The notes below the pieces were generated by a model that was not told where the DNA came from, ran no database searches, and was given only the letters and a program-made list of their open reading frames with translations. Shown here one piece after another: positions 24,272 to 31,951 of a DNA stretch of 63,068 nucleotides. How positions within the stretch are numbered: the stretch's first letter is position 1; every line of letters begins with the position of its first letter. The stretch spans positions 1 to 63,068 of the forward strand of contig JAGCGO010000103.1 in the NCBI GenBank assembly GCA_017649565.1, in the 5' to 3' direction. Both the position numbers and the translations under genes were made by a program. The stretch comes from Fibrobacter sp. (GTDB lineage: Bacteria; Fibrobacterota; Fibrobacteria; Fibrobacterales; Fibrobacteraceae).

Positions 24272-25393
24272 TCAGCGTTCTATCTTGATGGGCTTCAGTT
24301 GCTTGATGACGTCCTGCAGTTCCTTGGGAAGCGGACTGTCAAACACCTTCTTTTCTCCCTTCCAGGTAAATTCTAGCCGGCAACTGTGCAAGAAGAGCCT
24401 GTGCAGCCCGAGTGTTTTCTTTGCCTCGCGGTTGAGCGCGAAATCGCCGTAGCGGGTGTCGCCCAGGAGCGGGTGACCGATGCTTGCGAAGTGGGCGCGG
24501 ATTTGGTGCATGCGTCCGGTCTCGAGCTTGATTTTCACGAGGTCGTAGCCTTCGTAGTGCTGCTTGACGCGGTAGTGCGTGATGGCCTTCTGCGCGTCCT
24601 TGCCGGTTTCGCCGACCTTCATCTTGGATCCCTTGGCCGCGTCGGTGCGGGTGAGGCTTTCGTCGATGGTGCCTTTTTCCTTTTTCAGGTTGCCCTTGAC
24701 GAGCGCGAAATAGAACTTTTCCACTTCGTGTTCGCGAATCATGCGGGTGAAGTCGCGGAGCGTGTCGCCGTGGAGTGCCGCGATGAGCATGCCGGACGTT
24801 TCTTGGTCCAGGCGGTGCGCGATGGTGGGCTTGAAATCGAGCCCTTCGCTTTTACCCCATTCCCAGAGGTATTCCACGAGGCTTTCGCCCGGGCGGGTGC
24901 CGCTGCCGGGTTGGCTCGCGAGTCCCGAGGGCTTGTTCACGATGACATAGTCTTCGGTCTGGATGACGATATCGAGCTCGCGTGCGCCCCATCGTGCTTG
25001 TTTTCCGACGGAGGAGTCCTTGCCCCAGGTGGACTTGCTTTTTGCAAACCCCGTTTTTGATGCACCCCACTTGTCACCCGAATCCTGTGCCTCGCGCCCC
25101 GAGCCTTGTCTCTCGTCTCTCGTCTCGGTTGGTGAGCCAGTTGATGAGCCTGCCGAATCAGTCGAACCACGTCTCTCGTCTGAACTATCCACCGATTTGA
25201 AATTTTCATAAATGCAGACGACGTCTCCTTCGGAGAGCATCTGGTTTGCCTTGCCGATAACCCCGTTGACACGGACTTTCTTTTTACGGATGACGGCGAA
25301 AAATACAGAAAGGGATTCCTCCGGGAAGGCCTTGCGAAGGAAACGGTCCAACCTCATGTTGGCAAAGTTACGGTCGATAAGTCTTGTAATCAT
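24272..25393 (-). CDS. RluA-family 23S rRNA pseudouridine synthase with S4 domain and an expanded linker
   Basis: 373 aa. An N-terminal S4 RNA-binding domain (residues ~8-65, RLDRFLRKAFP and VRVNG) is joined to a pseudouridine synthase domain (~145-360) with the catalytic Asp in AHRLDQETSG, and the family motifs NKPSGLASQPG, GRMHQIRAHFASIGHPLLGDTRYG. The linker (~66-140) is unusually long and low-complexity (TETRDERQG, DSSDERRG). At DNA level it is made partly of the CTCTCGT heptad seen in the DegT gene. RluC-like modification of 23S rRNA is likely. The linker looks expanded rather than functional. Confidence 0.9.
   Translation of the reverse strand: MITRLIDRNFANMRLDRFLRKAFPEESLSVFFAVIRKKKVRVNGVIGKANQMLSEGDVVCIYENFKSVDSSDERRGSTDSAGSSTGSPTETRDERQGSGREAQDSGDKWGASKTGFAKSKSTWGKDSSVGKQARWGARELDIVIQTEDYVIVNKPSGLASQPGSGTRPGESLVEYLWEWGKSEGLDFKPTIAHRLDQETSGMLIAALHGDTLRDFTRMIREHEVEKFYFALVKGNLKKEKGTIDESLTRTDAAKGSKMKVGETGKDAQKAITHYRVKQHYEGYDLVKIKLETGRMHQIRAHFASIGHPLLGDTRYGDFALNREAKKTLGLHRLFLHSCRLEFTWKGEKKVFDSPLPKELQDVIKQLKPIKIER
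25103..25127 (-). repeat. degenerate CTCTCGT heptad tract in the pseudouridine synthase linker
   Basis: Two perfect CTCTCGT units at 25110-25123, flanked by imperfect ones (CCTTGT before, CTCGGTT after); a further single unit lies near 25171-25178. Read on the coding strand the tract encodes T-R-D-E-R-type residues. Confidence 0.8.
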
Positions 25394-25586
25394 CTGTTCC
25401 GGCTGGGGGAGATTTGTCGGACAAATATAGAAATTGCGGGGAGATGTTCAAATAGGGCGTGCATTATCGCATGATGGGGATCATGCTTATTTGGGGGAAA
25501 GAAGAGTAAAAGCCGCGTCGTCAGGCATTCAAGGTGTATGGATGAATTTTTAAGGCTGTGTTTTTTCCTCATTCCTTGCTTTTTTA

Positions 25587-25604
25587 GACGTTCAAAACGG
25601 AATT
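25587..25604 (+). repeat. 18-bp direct repeat, left copy
   Basis: GACGTTCAAAACGGAATT; the right copy at 26529-26546 differs at one base. Together they flank the small-ORF/GNAT module. Confidence 0.7.
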
Positions 25605-25637
25605 TTTGTCCATCTTTTTTTGCAAAATTATTTTGTC

Positions 25638-25666
25638 TTGACTAGTGCTTTTTGCCGGTTTATATT
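25638..25666 (+). promoter_or_regulatory. candidate sigma-70-like promoter of the small-ORF/GNAT module
   Basis: TTGACT at 25638-25643 and TATATT at 25661-25666 with 17-base spacing, 70 bases upstream of the first ATG. Sequence match only. Confidence 0.5.
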
Positions 25667-25735
25667 GTCCGTGTTTGAAATATTGATTGACAACAGCAAC
25701 TCAAAAACGTATTTTGTAAATAGAGGAACAATCCT

Positions 25736-25891
25736 ATGGCCGTAGCAATAAGATCTATACCGACCCTTCAGGGAGAAGACGCTGAACGTTTTCTCAAGGA
25801 AGCCGATTTTGCTGAGAAAAACGACCAGAAACAGGATTTTGGCGAAAAAATTCTGTTGGTCAGGAATTTCCTTCGTGAGCAAGGTTTCTAG
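25736..25891 (+). CDS. 51-aa protein, candidate antitoxin paired with a GNAT
   Basis: 51 codons from the ATG at 25736, with GAGGA about 9 bases upstream and a TAG stop 2 bases before the GNAT ATG. The protein is charged and mostly helical, and begins with MAVAIRSIPTLQGEDAERFL. It has no clear ribbon-helix-helix or HTH signature that I can name. Its size, position and tight coupling match the small partner of GNAT-type toxin-antitoxin pairs. The antitoxin role is inferred from context, not from a recognised domain. Confidence 0.65.
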   Translation: MAVAIRSIPTLQGEDAERFLKEADFAEKNDQKQDFGEKILLVRNFLREQGF

Positions 25892-25893
25892 GC

Positions 25894-26505
25894 ATGAATC
25901 TTGCCTATTTTTTAAATCGCGGCTCGTTCGCGAGGCTCACGCCTGAACTGTTACAAAGCTGCCAACCATTCAAATGCGGTAATTCGGATCTCGATGAATT
26001 CTTCACTGAGGATTTTCTTTTATATGGGAAAAAACTTCTCGGCAAAACCTATGTTTTTCGCCTAAAAGAAAAACCGGATTGTATTATTGCTGCGTTTACA
26101 ATTTCAAATGACTCCATTCGAATAAAGCAACTCGCTCCAGAAGACAAAGCCAAAATAGAATACGTCACGGAAAATGGCGAAAAGAATCTTCGACGTTATC
26201 CAGGCGTTTTAGTTGGACGATTGGGAACGAATGCTGATTTTGCAAAGCAGGGCATTGGCTCTGCGGTAATGGATTTTATAAAAGCTTGGTTCCGTAGCGA
26301 TGAAAACAAGACTGGATGCCGTTTTATCATTGTCGATGCAATTAATGAGCCCGGTGTCATCCATTACTATCAGAAGAATCAATTCAAGTTTCTGTATAGC
26401 TCAGAAATCAATGAGGCAAGAGCTCTAGGCGTTAACATAAAATTGCTGGCAAGTAAACCATTGCACACCCGTTTGATGTATTTTGACTTAATTGACATCA
26501 AATAG
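25894..26505 (+). CDS. GNAT-family N-acetyltransferase, possible toxin
   Basis: 203 aa. It has the GNAT acetyl-CoA core: a strand LVGRLGTNADFAKQGIGSA with the R/Q-x-x-G-x-G/A-type loop, a following helix, and a C-terminal HYYQKNQFKF with the conserved Tyr. The N-terminal FKCGNSDLDEFF element resembles TacT/AtaT-like tRNA-acetylating toxins and related standalone GNATs. The spacing of 2 bases from the 51-aa ORF implies co-translation. Possible role: acetylation of aminoacyl-tRNA with neutralisation by the partner. A non-toxic housekeeping GNAT remains possible. Base composition is more AT-rich than the flanking genes. Confidence 0.8.
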   Translation: MNLAYFLNRGSFARLTPELLQSCQPFKCGNSDLDEFFTEDFLLYGKKLLGKTYVFRLKEKPDCIIAAFTISNDSIRIKQLAPEDKAKIEYVTENGEKNLRRYPGVLVGRLGTNADFAKQGIGSAVMDFIKAWFRSDENKTGCRFIIVDAINEPGVIHYYQKNQFKFLYSSEINEARALGVNIKLLASKPLHTRLMYFDLIDIK

Positions 26506-26528
26506 TTTTCCTAGAAACGTTTTTAAAT

Positions 26529-26546
26529 GACGTTCTAAACGGAATT
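26529..26546 (+). repeat. 18-bp direct repeat, right copy
   Basis: GACGTTCTAAACGGAATT, one mismatch to the copy at 25587-25604, 942 bases away. It overlaps the start of the Rpn-like remnant. Confidence 0.7.
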
Positions 26547-26756
26547 GTTCGAACATTTGACAGAGAGTTCGAAAGTATCTAATTTCAGCAAAGAAGAATT
26601 CGAGGCATATCAGAAAATGTACCACAAGGAATGGGATCATAACGCCATGTCGAACGTGAACGCGAAATGGCGAAGGCTATGCGTGATTACGGTGATCCTG
26701 TTGAAAAGATTGCTGCAATATCCGGCCTTTCCATGGAAGAGATTGCCAAACTGTAG
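26539..26756 (+). pseudogene. remnant of an Rpn/PD-(D/E)XK recombination-promoting nuclease family protein
   Basis: The plus-strand frame from about 26539 encodes FEHLTESSKVSNFS and KMYHKEWDHNAM, typical of the C-terminal half of Rpn/transposase-like PD-(D/E)XK proteins. At about 26646 the homology moves to the +2 frame (HVEREREMAKAMRDYGDP, then SGLSMEEIAKL) and ends at the TAG at 26754-26756. The nuclease core is missing and a frameshift divides what is left, so this is a dead fragment. It supports past mobile or defence-island activity here. Confidence 0.75.
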
Positions 26757-26843
26757 CTCTTAATGCATACAAATGTATGCTTTCAAACGATTTTGTATAT
26801 ATTTATGACAAGATGTTACAGATTCCCGCGTAGACCGGTGCTC

Positions 26844-27461
26844 ATGAAGTGTTTGATAAAAGGAATGCGGATTCAGTTGTTGACCCTGATGGTCTTTTTT
26901 TTGTTTGGCTGTCATAATGAGAAAATATCGCAGATATACTCAGGTCAGGAATATTTGGCTGTTGAATTGGAAATGGAATCAAGTTATTGCATCCCCAATT
27001 CTATTGTTATGGTTGGGATGGAGCGGGATTCTTCTAACTGGCATTTGTATGGGGAAGGCCCTGTAGAAGGTTTTGAACTCGTTCGAATTATTACGCCTGT
27101 CGGGGATTCTCTAAGAATATATATGGAGCGGACTCACCTTAAAGATGATGTCAGAGATACTTCTTTTGTCGAAACTGAGGTACTGCTTGATAGTGTTGTT
27201 CTCGGCGGAACGGATGCTTATAAATCGCTATATCGCGAATTGTTGAATCTAGAAGGCAGTTTCCCGCTGATGTCATGGAAACACCGTCGTCCAGGAGAAT
27301 TGTACGATTCTCGCGCATTTTTTATTATGTCTGAATCGGAATGTAAGGAAATTTCGCTTTACAAAAAAACAGACGTGGAAAAAGAGGTGTACGGACAGTC
27401 ATACAAGGTGGTGCTAGATTTGTTTTCCAGGTATGAAGAGTTGATGGGGTTGGGTAAATAA
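26844..27461 (+). CDS. hypothetical lipoprotein
   Basis: 205 aa from the ATG at 26844; the ATG at 26865 (MRIQLLTLMVFFLFGC) is an equally plausible start. Either gives a lipoprotein signal with the lipobox LFGC. The open frame extends further upstream, but that part is not signal-like. The mature domain has beta strands and no recognised motif (WHLYGEGPVEGFELVRI, GDSLRIYME). It lies in the AT-rich island and abuts the next gene without a gap. Possibly an island-specific surface protein. Confidence 0.65.
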   Translation: MKCLIKGMRIQLLTLMVFFLFGCHNEKISQIYSGQEYLAVELEMESSYCIPNSIVMVGMERDSSNWHLYGEGPVEGFELVRIITPVGDSLRIYMERTHLKDDVRDTSFVETEVLLDSVVLGGTDAYKSLYRELLNLEGSFPLMSWKHRRPGELYDSRAFFIMSESECKEISLYKKTDVEKEVYGQSYKVVLDLFSRYEELMGLGK

Positions 27462-27950
27462 ATGCTTTCCTGGCTTTTGATAATGGCTTCGGCGTATTAT
27501 ACAACGGTGGGTGGCGTGCCATACACGCCGCCTCGGAGTGATTTTGTAAAAATAGTCGAGGTTATCCAAAAAACGGACTCGGTGCTGTATCAAGCGTCTT
27601 TATACCAAGATTCGACCGTGATGTATACGAAAGTGTGGAGGAATGAAGCTGAAGTTTTTGCCGACACACTCCATGATACGGATGTTCAAACTTTTTTAAG
27701 ATTGCAAAAGTCATTGGATTCAACATCTGGAAGAATCCGAGTGCAATGGACTGCTTTTAGGGAAGAAGATGGGAAAGAAAAGTCAAAAGTGTTCATGAAA
27801 GATTTGAAGAGCGTTTCGTGGCTTATGCCAAGTATATCCAGAATTAAGAGAAGTAAAACGGTTCGTATTATTCCAACGCACAGAATGGACAATGACTTTT
27901 ATCCGGTAGTTCTTGAATTGCAAGAATGGCTTCGGAGTAAGTGGCGGTAG
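27462..27950 (+). CDS. hypothetical small exported protein
   Basis: 162 aa. It begins directly after the preceding stop (TAA followed by ATG). A short hydrophobic N-terminus (MLSWLLIMASA) could be a signal peptide; the rest is mixed alpha/beta and basic at the end (EWLRSKWR). AT-rich like its neighbours. Not recognised; probably functions with the preceding lipoprotein. It ends 2 bases before the convergent FAD-oxidoreductase gene. Confidence 0.65.
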   Translation: MLSWLLIMASAYYTTVGGVPYTPPRSDFVKIVEVIQKTDSVLYQASLYQDSTVMYTKVWRNEAEVFADTLHDTDVQTFLRLQKSLDSTSGRIRVQWTAFREEDGKEKSKVFMKDLKSVSWLMPSISRIKRSKTVRIIPTHRMDNDFYPVVLELQEWLRSKWR

Positions 27951-27952
27951 GT

Positions 27953-29560
27953 CTACGCCTTTTTTGCGTAGTGGGCGAGGCGTACTCCGTCGGCGGCGCT
28001 GGTGACGATTCCGCCGGCGTATCCGGCTCCTTCTCCCAGGACGAAGAGCCCCTTGGTATTTGTGCTTTCGAGCGTTTCGTTGTTGCGGCTCATGCGTAGT
28101 GGGCTGCTGGTGCGCGTCTCGGGGGCGACAATCAGGCCTTCTTCGATGAACCCGGAGATTTTCCGGTCGAAGTTCTGGAAGCCTTCGGCGAGGCTCTTGC
28201 AAATGGTTTTGTCCATCCAGTCCCACAGATTGCTCGGCGCGAGGCCGCAGGGGAAAGTGGACTTGGGGAGTCTTGCGTCTTCCTTGTGCGCGAGGAACGA
28301 CTTGATGGTCTGTGCGGGGGCGGCGTAGTTGTTGCCGCCGACGCGGTAGGCGTCGCTCTCTATTTGGCGCTGGAGATCGAGACCACCGAACAGTTTTTCG
28401 CTTGCGGCAATGGGGACGGCGATGGCACCGTTGGCGAAGGGGCCGTTGCGGCGGCTGTAGCTCATGCCGTTTGTCGCGAGGGTGCCGGGTTCCGATGCAC
28501 AGGGCACCAGGATGCCACCGGGGCACATGCAAAAGCTGTAAGCGCTGCTTGTCTTGCCCAGTGTCGGCGTGGCGAGGAAGTATTCCGCGGCTCCGGTGAG
28601 GCGCGTGTCCACGCCCTTGCCGAGTTGTCGCAGGTTGATGAGCATTTGCGGGTGCTCGACGCGCACGCCCATGGCGAAAGCCTTGCTTTCGAGCGCGACG
28701 CCACGGGCGTGCAGCAGCGTGTAGACGCTGCGGGCAGAATGCCCGACGGCGAGCACCAGCGCCTCGCAAGGTTTCCAGAACGGCAACGAGACATCGTCTC
28801 CCGAGCCTCGAACCTCCTTCAACTTTATCGCCGCAATCCGCCCGTCCTTGATCTCGATGTCCTCAAGTGCCGTGCTAAAATGGATGTGCCCGCCAAGCCT
28901 TACGATTTCGGACCGGATCTCGCGCAGCATCAGTACGAGCCTGTCGGTGCCGATATGCGGTTTCGCGAAGGTGACGACATTCTCGTCGACGCCGAAACCG
29001 ACCATGTCCTTGAGGACCGCTTCGCTGAAGGTGTTCCGGGTGCGCGTGTTCAGTTTCCCGTCGCTGAAGGCTCCGGCGCCGCCTTCGCCAAAGAGCACGT
29101 TGCTGTATGCGTTGAACTTGCGGTCGACAAAGAAATGCCGGATGTCGCGGAAACGTTCCTCGACGCACTTTCCCTGTTCATAGATGTCGACGGAAAATCC
29201 CTTGCGCAACAGGTGCAGTGCCGCCCAGAGTCCGCTAGGACCTGCGCCGATGATGTCGACGTGGCCGGGCATCGCCATGGAATTCCCGAGCGGCTCCGTT
29301 TCGAGACCGCGTTCTTCTCGCTTTGATTCGATGAGTCCTCGTGCGCTGTTCCCCGATGCGCGTACCGGCTTCTCGAGGTCGAATACGACATTGTAGGACC
29401 AGTGCGGATCGCCTTTGCGGCGGCTGTCCAGAGAAAACCTCTCGACTTCGAGGTTGAAAATCTGTTCCGGATGTACGCGGATTTCCTTCGCCAATGTCGA
29501 ACGGACTTCGCCCTTCTTATTCAGGGCGACGGCCAGTTCTCTGAAGCGATAGGTAAACAT
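27953..29560 (-). CDS. FAD-dependent oxidoreductase (COG2509-like)
   Basis: 535 aa. An N-terminal ~100-residue segment precedes the dinucleotide-binding motif DIIGAGPSGLWAALHLL and an E at the end of the second strand (VDIYEQGK). Further motifs are VLFGEGGAGAFSDGKLNTR, VLAVGHSARSVY, CMCPGGILVPCASEPGTLATNG and the closing GLFVLGEGAGYAGGIVTSAADG. This set matches uncharacterised FAD-dependent dehydrogenases (COG2509). Cytoplasmic; the substrate is unknown. It is monocistronic, 36 bases downstream of the barrel gene. Confidence 0.9.
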   Translation of the reverse strand: MFTYRFRELAVALNKKGEVRSTLAKEIRVHPEQIFNLEVERFSLDSRRKGDPHWSYNVVFDLEKPVRASGNSARGLIESKREERGLETEPLGNSMAMPGHVDIIGAGPSGLWAALHLLRKGFSVDIYEQGKCVEERFRDIRHFFVDRKFNAYSNVLFGEGGAGAFSDGKLNTRTRNTFSEAVLKDMVGFGVDENVVTFAKPHIGTDRLVLMLREIRSEIVRLGGHIHFSTALEDIEIKDGRIAAIKLKEVRGSGDDVSLPFWKPCEALVLAVGHSARSVYTLLHARGVALESKAFAMGVRVEHPQMLINLRQLGKGVDTRLTGAAEYFLATPTLGKTSSAYSFCMCPGGILVPCASEPGTLATNGMSYSRRNGPFANGAIAVPIAASEKLFGGLDLQRQIESDAYRVGGNNYAAPAQTIKSFLAHKEDARLPKSTFPCGLAPSNLWDWMDKTICKSLAEGFQNFDRKISGFIEEGLIVAPETRTSSPLRMSRNNETLESTNTKGLFVLGEGAGYAGGIVTSAADGVRLAHYAKKA

Positions 29561-29596
29561 CGGCGCAAATTTAGAAAAGGTGAGGTGCGTCCGTTG

Positions 29597-31951
29597 CTAG
29601 AACGTATAGTTCAGGTTGATTCCGCCGTAGATGTCTTTGTATTCGTTGTTCAGATTGTCCGGACGGTAGAAAATGCCGGCTCCGAACAGCCATTCGCTAT
29701 AGAAGTGCTTCGTATGGTTGATGCGGAGGCTTGTGTTGCCGATAAAGTCGGTTTCTTTCTCGCTTTCTTCCTTGCCGTCTTCGTCCCAGGTCGTTGCCAG
29801 GTAGCGGAATTCTCCGTTGATGCCTAAGATGAGGAATTCGCGCAGGAAGGGAATTTCAAGCTCGTCGTTTATGGTAAGTTCCGCTTCGTCCATGTCGTCG
29901 CGGTTGTATTTCTTGAATCGAGGCGTGATGGAGAAATGGTTCTGGAAGGGCTCGAATGTTGTCGTTGCGACAATGGGGTAGGAGTGCTCGAAGAAGTCGG
30001 TTCCTCCATAGTAGTAGCCCAGCGTTCCCCATGTTTCGTCGCTGAAGTCGAAGTCCTTTACGAGTTCGTCGTTGTGGAACTTGGAATCGTCGATCCTCAG
30101 TGCGAATTTTGCGTCCACGTTGACCGTGGTGGGACCCTTGCGGAGTGTCATCCCGGCGCTCCAGGTGTGCTTGAGGAGGCGTTCCTCGAACTTGGAGGCG
30201 ATGTTGTCTTCTCCGTCCAGTGTCCTGTAGGCGCTCCAGCGTTCCTTGTCGATTTCTACGGTAGAGTCTCCGGTGTCGTACTTCGTGGTGGCCTTGCCTT
30301 CGCGCGGGGCGAACCAGTCGTCGGCGTAAACCTTGGATTCCTCGGTATACACGGCATGCAGCTGGAACGGACGGTATTGCGTCTTGTATTCGAACCCGTA
30401 GCCGGCTCGGAGGCTGAAGGCGTCCGTGATGCGGAAGGCGTTCTCGACGCCTGCGTTGTGAGTGTAACGGGTGCGGTCGATGTCAAGTTCATGTTCCTTG
30501 AACCACTGGGAATCCATGTCGGGTGCAATGCCATGTACGGTTCCTTCACCGAAGCCGAGCATGTTCATCTTGCTGCCTTTCGCCGCGTTCTCGACGAGCA
30601 CGTTGTAGCTCAGGTTCACGTCCCACACGTCAAATAAGCCTTGCTCAATGTCGATACCGAATTCGCGCGTGTCCGAAAGCTGGTCCGAGGAACCGACACT
30701 GTAGAAATCCTCGCCGATGTATTTGGCATGTCCCCGGATGGTGGTTGCCTTGTAGCTCCAGTTCCCGAAAAGGCCGAATGCGAAATTCTGGTTTCTCCAG
30801 CTCATTCCGAGTGCGCGGTCGTCATCCCGGGTCCTTTCATAGCTTTTCTGGATTTCCTTGGCTTTCTTGACCAAGGTAAGCAAGGAGTCCTGCATTTGCT
30901 GCTTGGTAAGGGTTGTATTGTCGCCGAAAATGCTTTCGAGTTCGCTCTTGGAAAGCGTCCGGACAACACTTTCGTTGCGCATCAGCTTGCGTAGCGTGCT
31001 GTAGCTCGATGTGTTCAGGCCAGCTCTGGAGAATACGTTGTTGATAGCCCTTTCGCGGAGTACGTCCGCGGTGTCGGCTCGCCCGACGGCGGCCTGGAAG
31101 TTGAGCGATGCGTCCTTGGTGGTCGTGGCGATACCCATGTCGGTGAACAGCGTGAAGGTCTCCTGCATCGGTTCGCTGGTAATCGTGGACGCCTTGGTTC
31201 CATCCCTGAGCAGCGGGTCCTCGATTTCGTCGTTTGAGTAAATGCCGCCGACAGCGATGCTGCTTATTTTATTTGGAGTCAACTTGATGGACCCGCCGTA
31301 AGCGAGACGCTGTGCCGCGGCTTCGCCGTCGTCAATCCATTCGTGGTAGAGGTAAGGGTGACGGTCCTCGGGAAGAAGGGGCCGCTGCGCCTCGCCAAAG
31401 AACCCGTTGACCTGCCATGTGGCCGTGCCGGATTCGTCCCTCAAGATAGATAGCGTATAGTCCACGCCGAACAGCGGAAGTCCGCCCATGTAGAGCTCGC
31501 CTTCGGACTTGTGGAAATCGCCTAGCGTTAGGTGGCTGTACTTGTCGGTGTAACTCAGCGATACCGGATTCGGGTAGAACTTGTTCCAGTTGTCGCTGGT
31601 GACGTCGGCGTCGAATTCAAAAATGCGTCCGTCCGGGGATTCCGCGCGTACGTATGCGTTTCCTTCGGTCATGAATCCCGGGACCTGGAAATAGTTGCGG
31701 TAGCGCTTGCCGCGCTTGATCGTGTCCTGCCCGGAGACGAATTCCTCGCCGTGGTTCGTGCGGGTACGGACGTAGTGATAGGCCCCCTTGTAGGAGACTC
31801 TCCCCGAAACATCCCAGTTTTTCGAGGAATCGCTGGGTGGAACAACAACGGCAAACGCCGCGGAATCAACCGCGGCGGAATCCGTCTGGGCGACAGAAAT
31901 GGTCGATGCTATTGCCAGCATCCAGATTGTAATCTGGCTCTGAATCCCCAT
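29597..31951 (-). CDS. outer-membrane beta-barrel-like protein
   Basis: 784 aa with an N-terminal signal (MGIQSQITIWMLAIASTISVAQ) and, over its whole length, amphipathic beta strands rich in aromatic residues, Asp, Asn and Gly. The last residues (YGGINLNYTF) end in an aromatic Phe, as barrel proteins recognised by BAM do. No plug or TonB box was identified. The upstream FecR-domain gene overlaps its start by 1 base, so they are translationally coupled and probably form one envelope complex. Family not named. Confidence 0.75.
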   Translation of the reverse strand: MGIQSQITIWMLAIASTISVAQTDSAAVDSAAFAVVVPPSDSSKNWDVSGRVSYKGAYHYVRTRTNHGEEFVSGQDTIKRGKRYRNYFQVPGFMTEGNAYVRAESPDGRIFEFDADVTSDNWNKFYPNPVSLSYTDKYSHLTLGDFHKSEGELYMGGLPLFGVDYTLSILRDESGTATWQVNGFFGEAQRPLLPEDRHPYLYHEWIDDGEAAAQRLAYGGSIKLTPNKISSIAVGGIYSNDEIEDPLLRDGTKASTITSEPMQETFTLFTDMGIATTTKDASLNFQAAVGRADTADVLRERAINNVFSRAGLNTSSYSTLRKLMRNESVVRTLSKSELESIFGDNTTLTKQQMQDSLLTLVKKAKEIQKSYERTRDDDRALGMSWRNQNFAFGLFGNWSYKATTIRGHAKYIGEDFYSVGSSDQLSDTREFGIDIEQGLFDVWDVNLSYNVLVENAAKGSKMNMLGFGEGTVHGIAPDMDSQWFKEHELDIDRTRYTHNAGVENAFRITDAFSLRAGYGFEYKTQYRPFQLHAVYTEESKVYADDWFAPREGKATTKYDTGDSTVEIDKERWSAYRTLDGEDNIASKFEERLLKHTWSAGMTLRKGPTTVNVDAKFALRIDDSKFHNDELVKDFDFSDETWGTLGYYYGGTDFFEHSYPIVATTTFEPFQNHFSITPRFKKYNRDDMDEAELTINDELEIPFLREFLILGINGEFRYLATTWDEDGKEESEKETDFIGNTSLRINHTKHFYSEWLFGAGIFYRPDNLNNEYKDIYGGINLNYTF

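Larger units (their letters stand above)
25394..25735. other. AT-rich intergenic region at the left edge of an accessory island
   Basis: 342 bases without a supported gene. It holds a palindrome GCATGAT-GGGG-ATCATGC (25469-25486), the left copy of an 18-bp direct repeat (25587-25604), and a promoter-like TTGACT/TATATT pair ahead of the small ORF. Confidence 0.5.

Noticed and set aside
25628..25882. 84-codon minus-strand frame
   Set aside because: Opposite the 51-aa ORF and its promoter; the plus-strand reading is better supported by its ribosome binding site and coupling to the GNAT.
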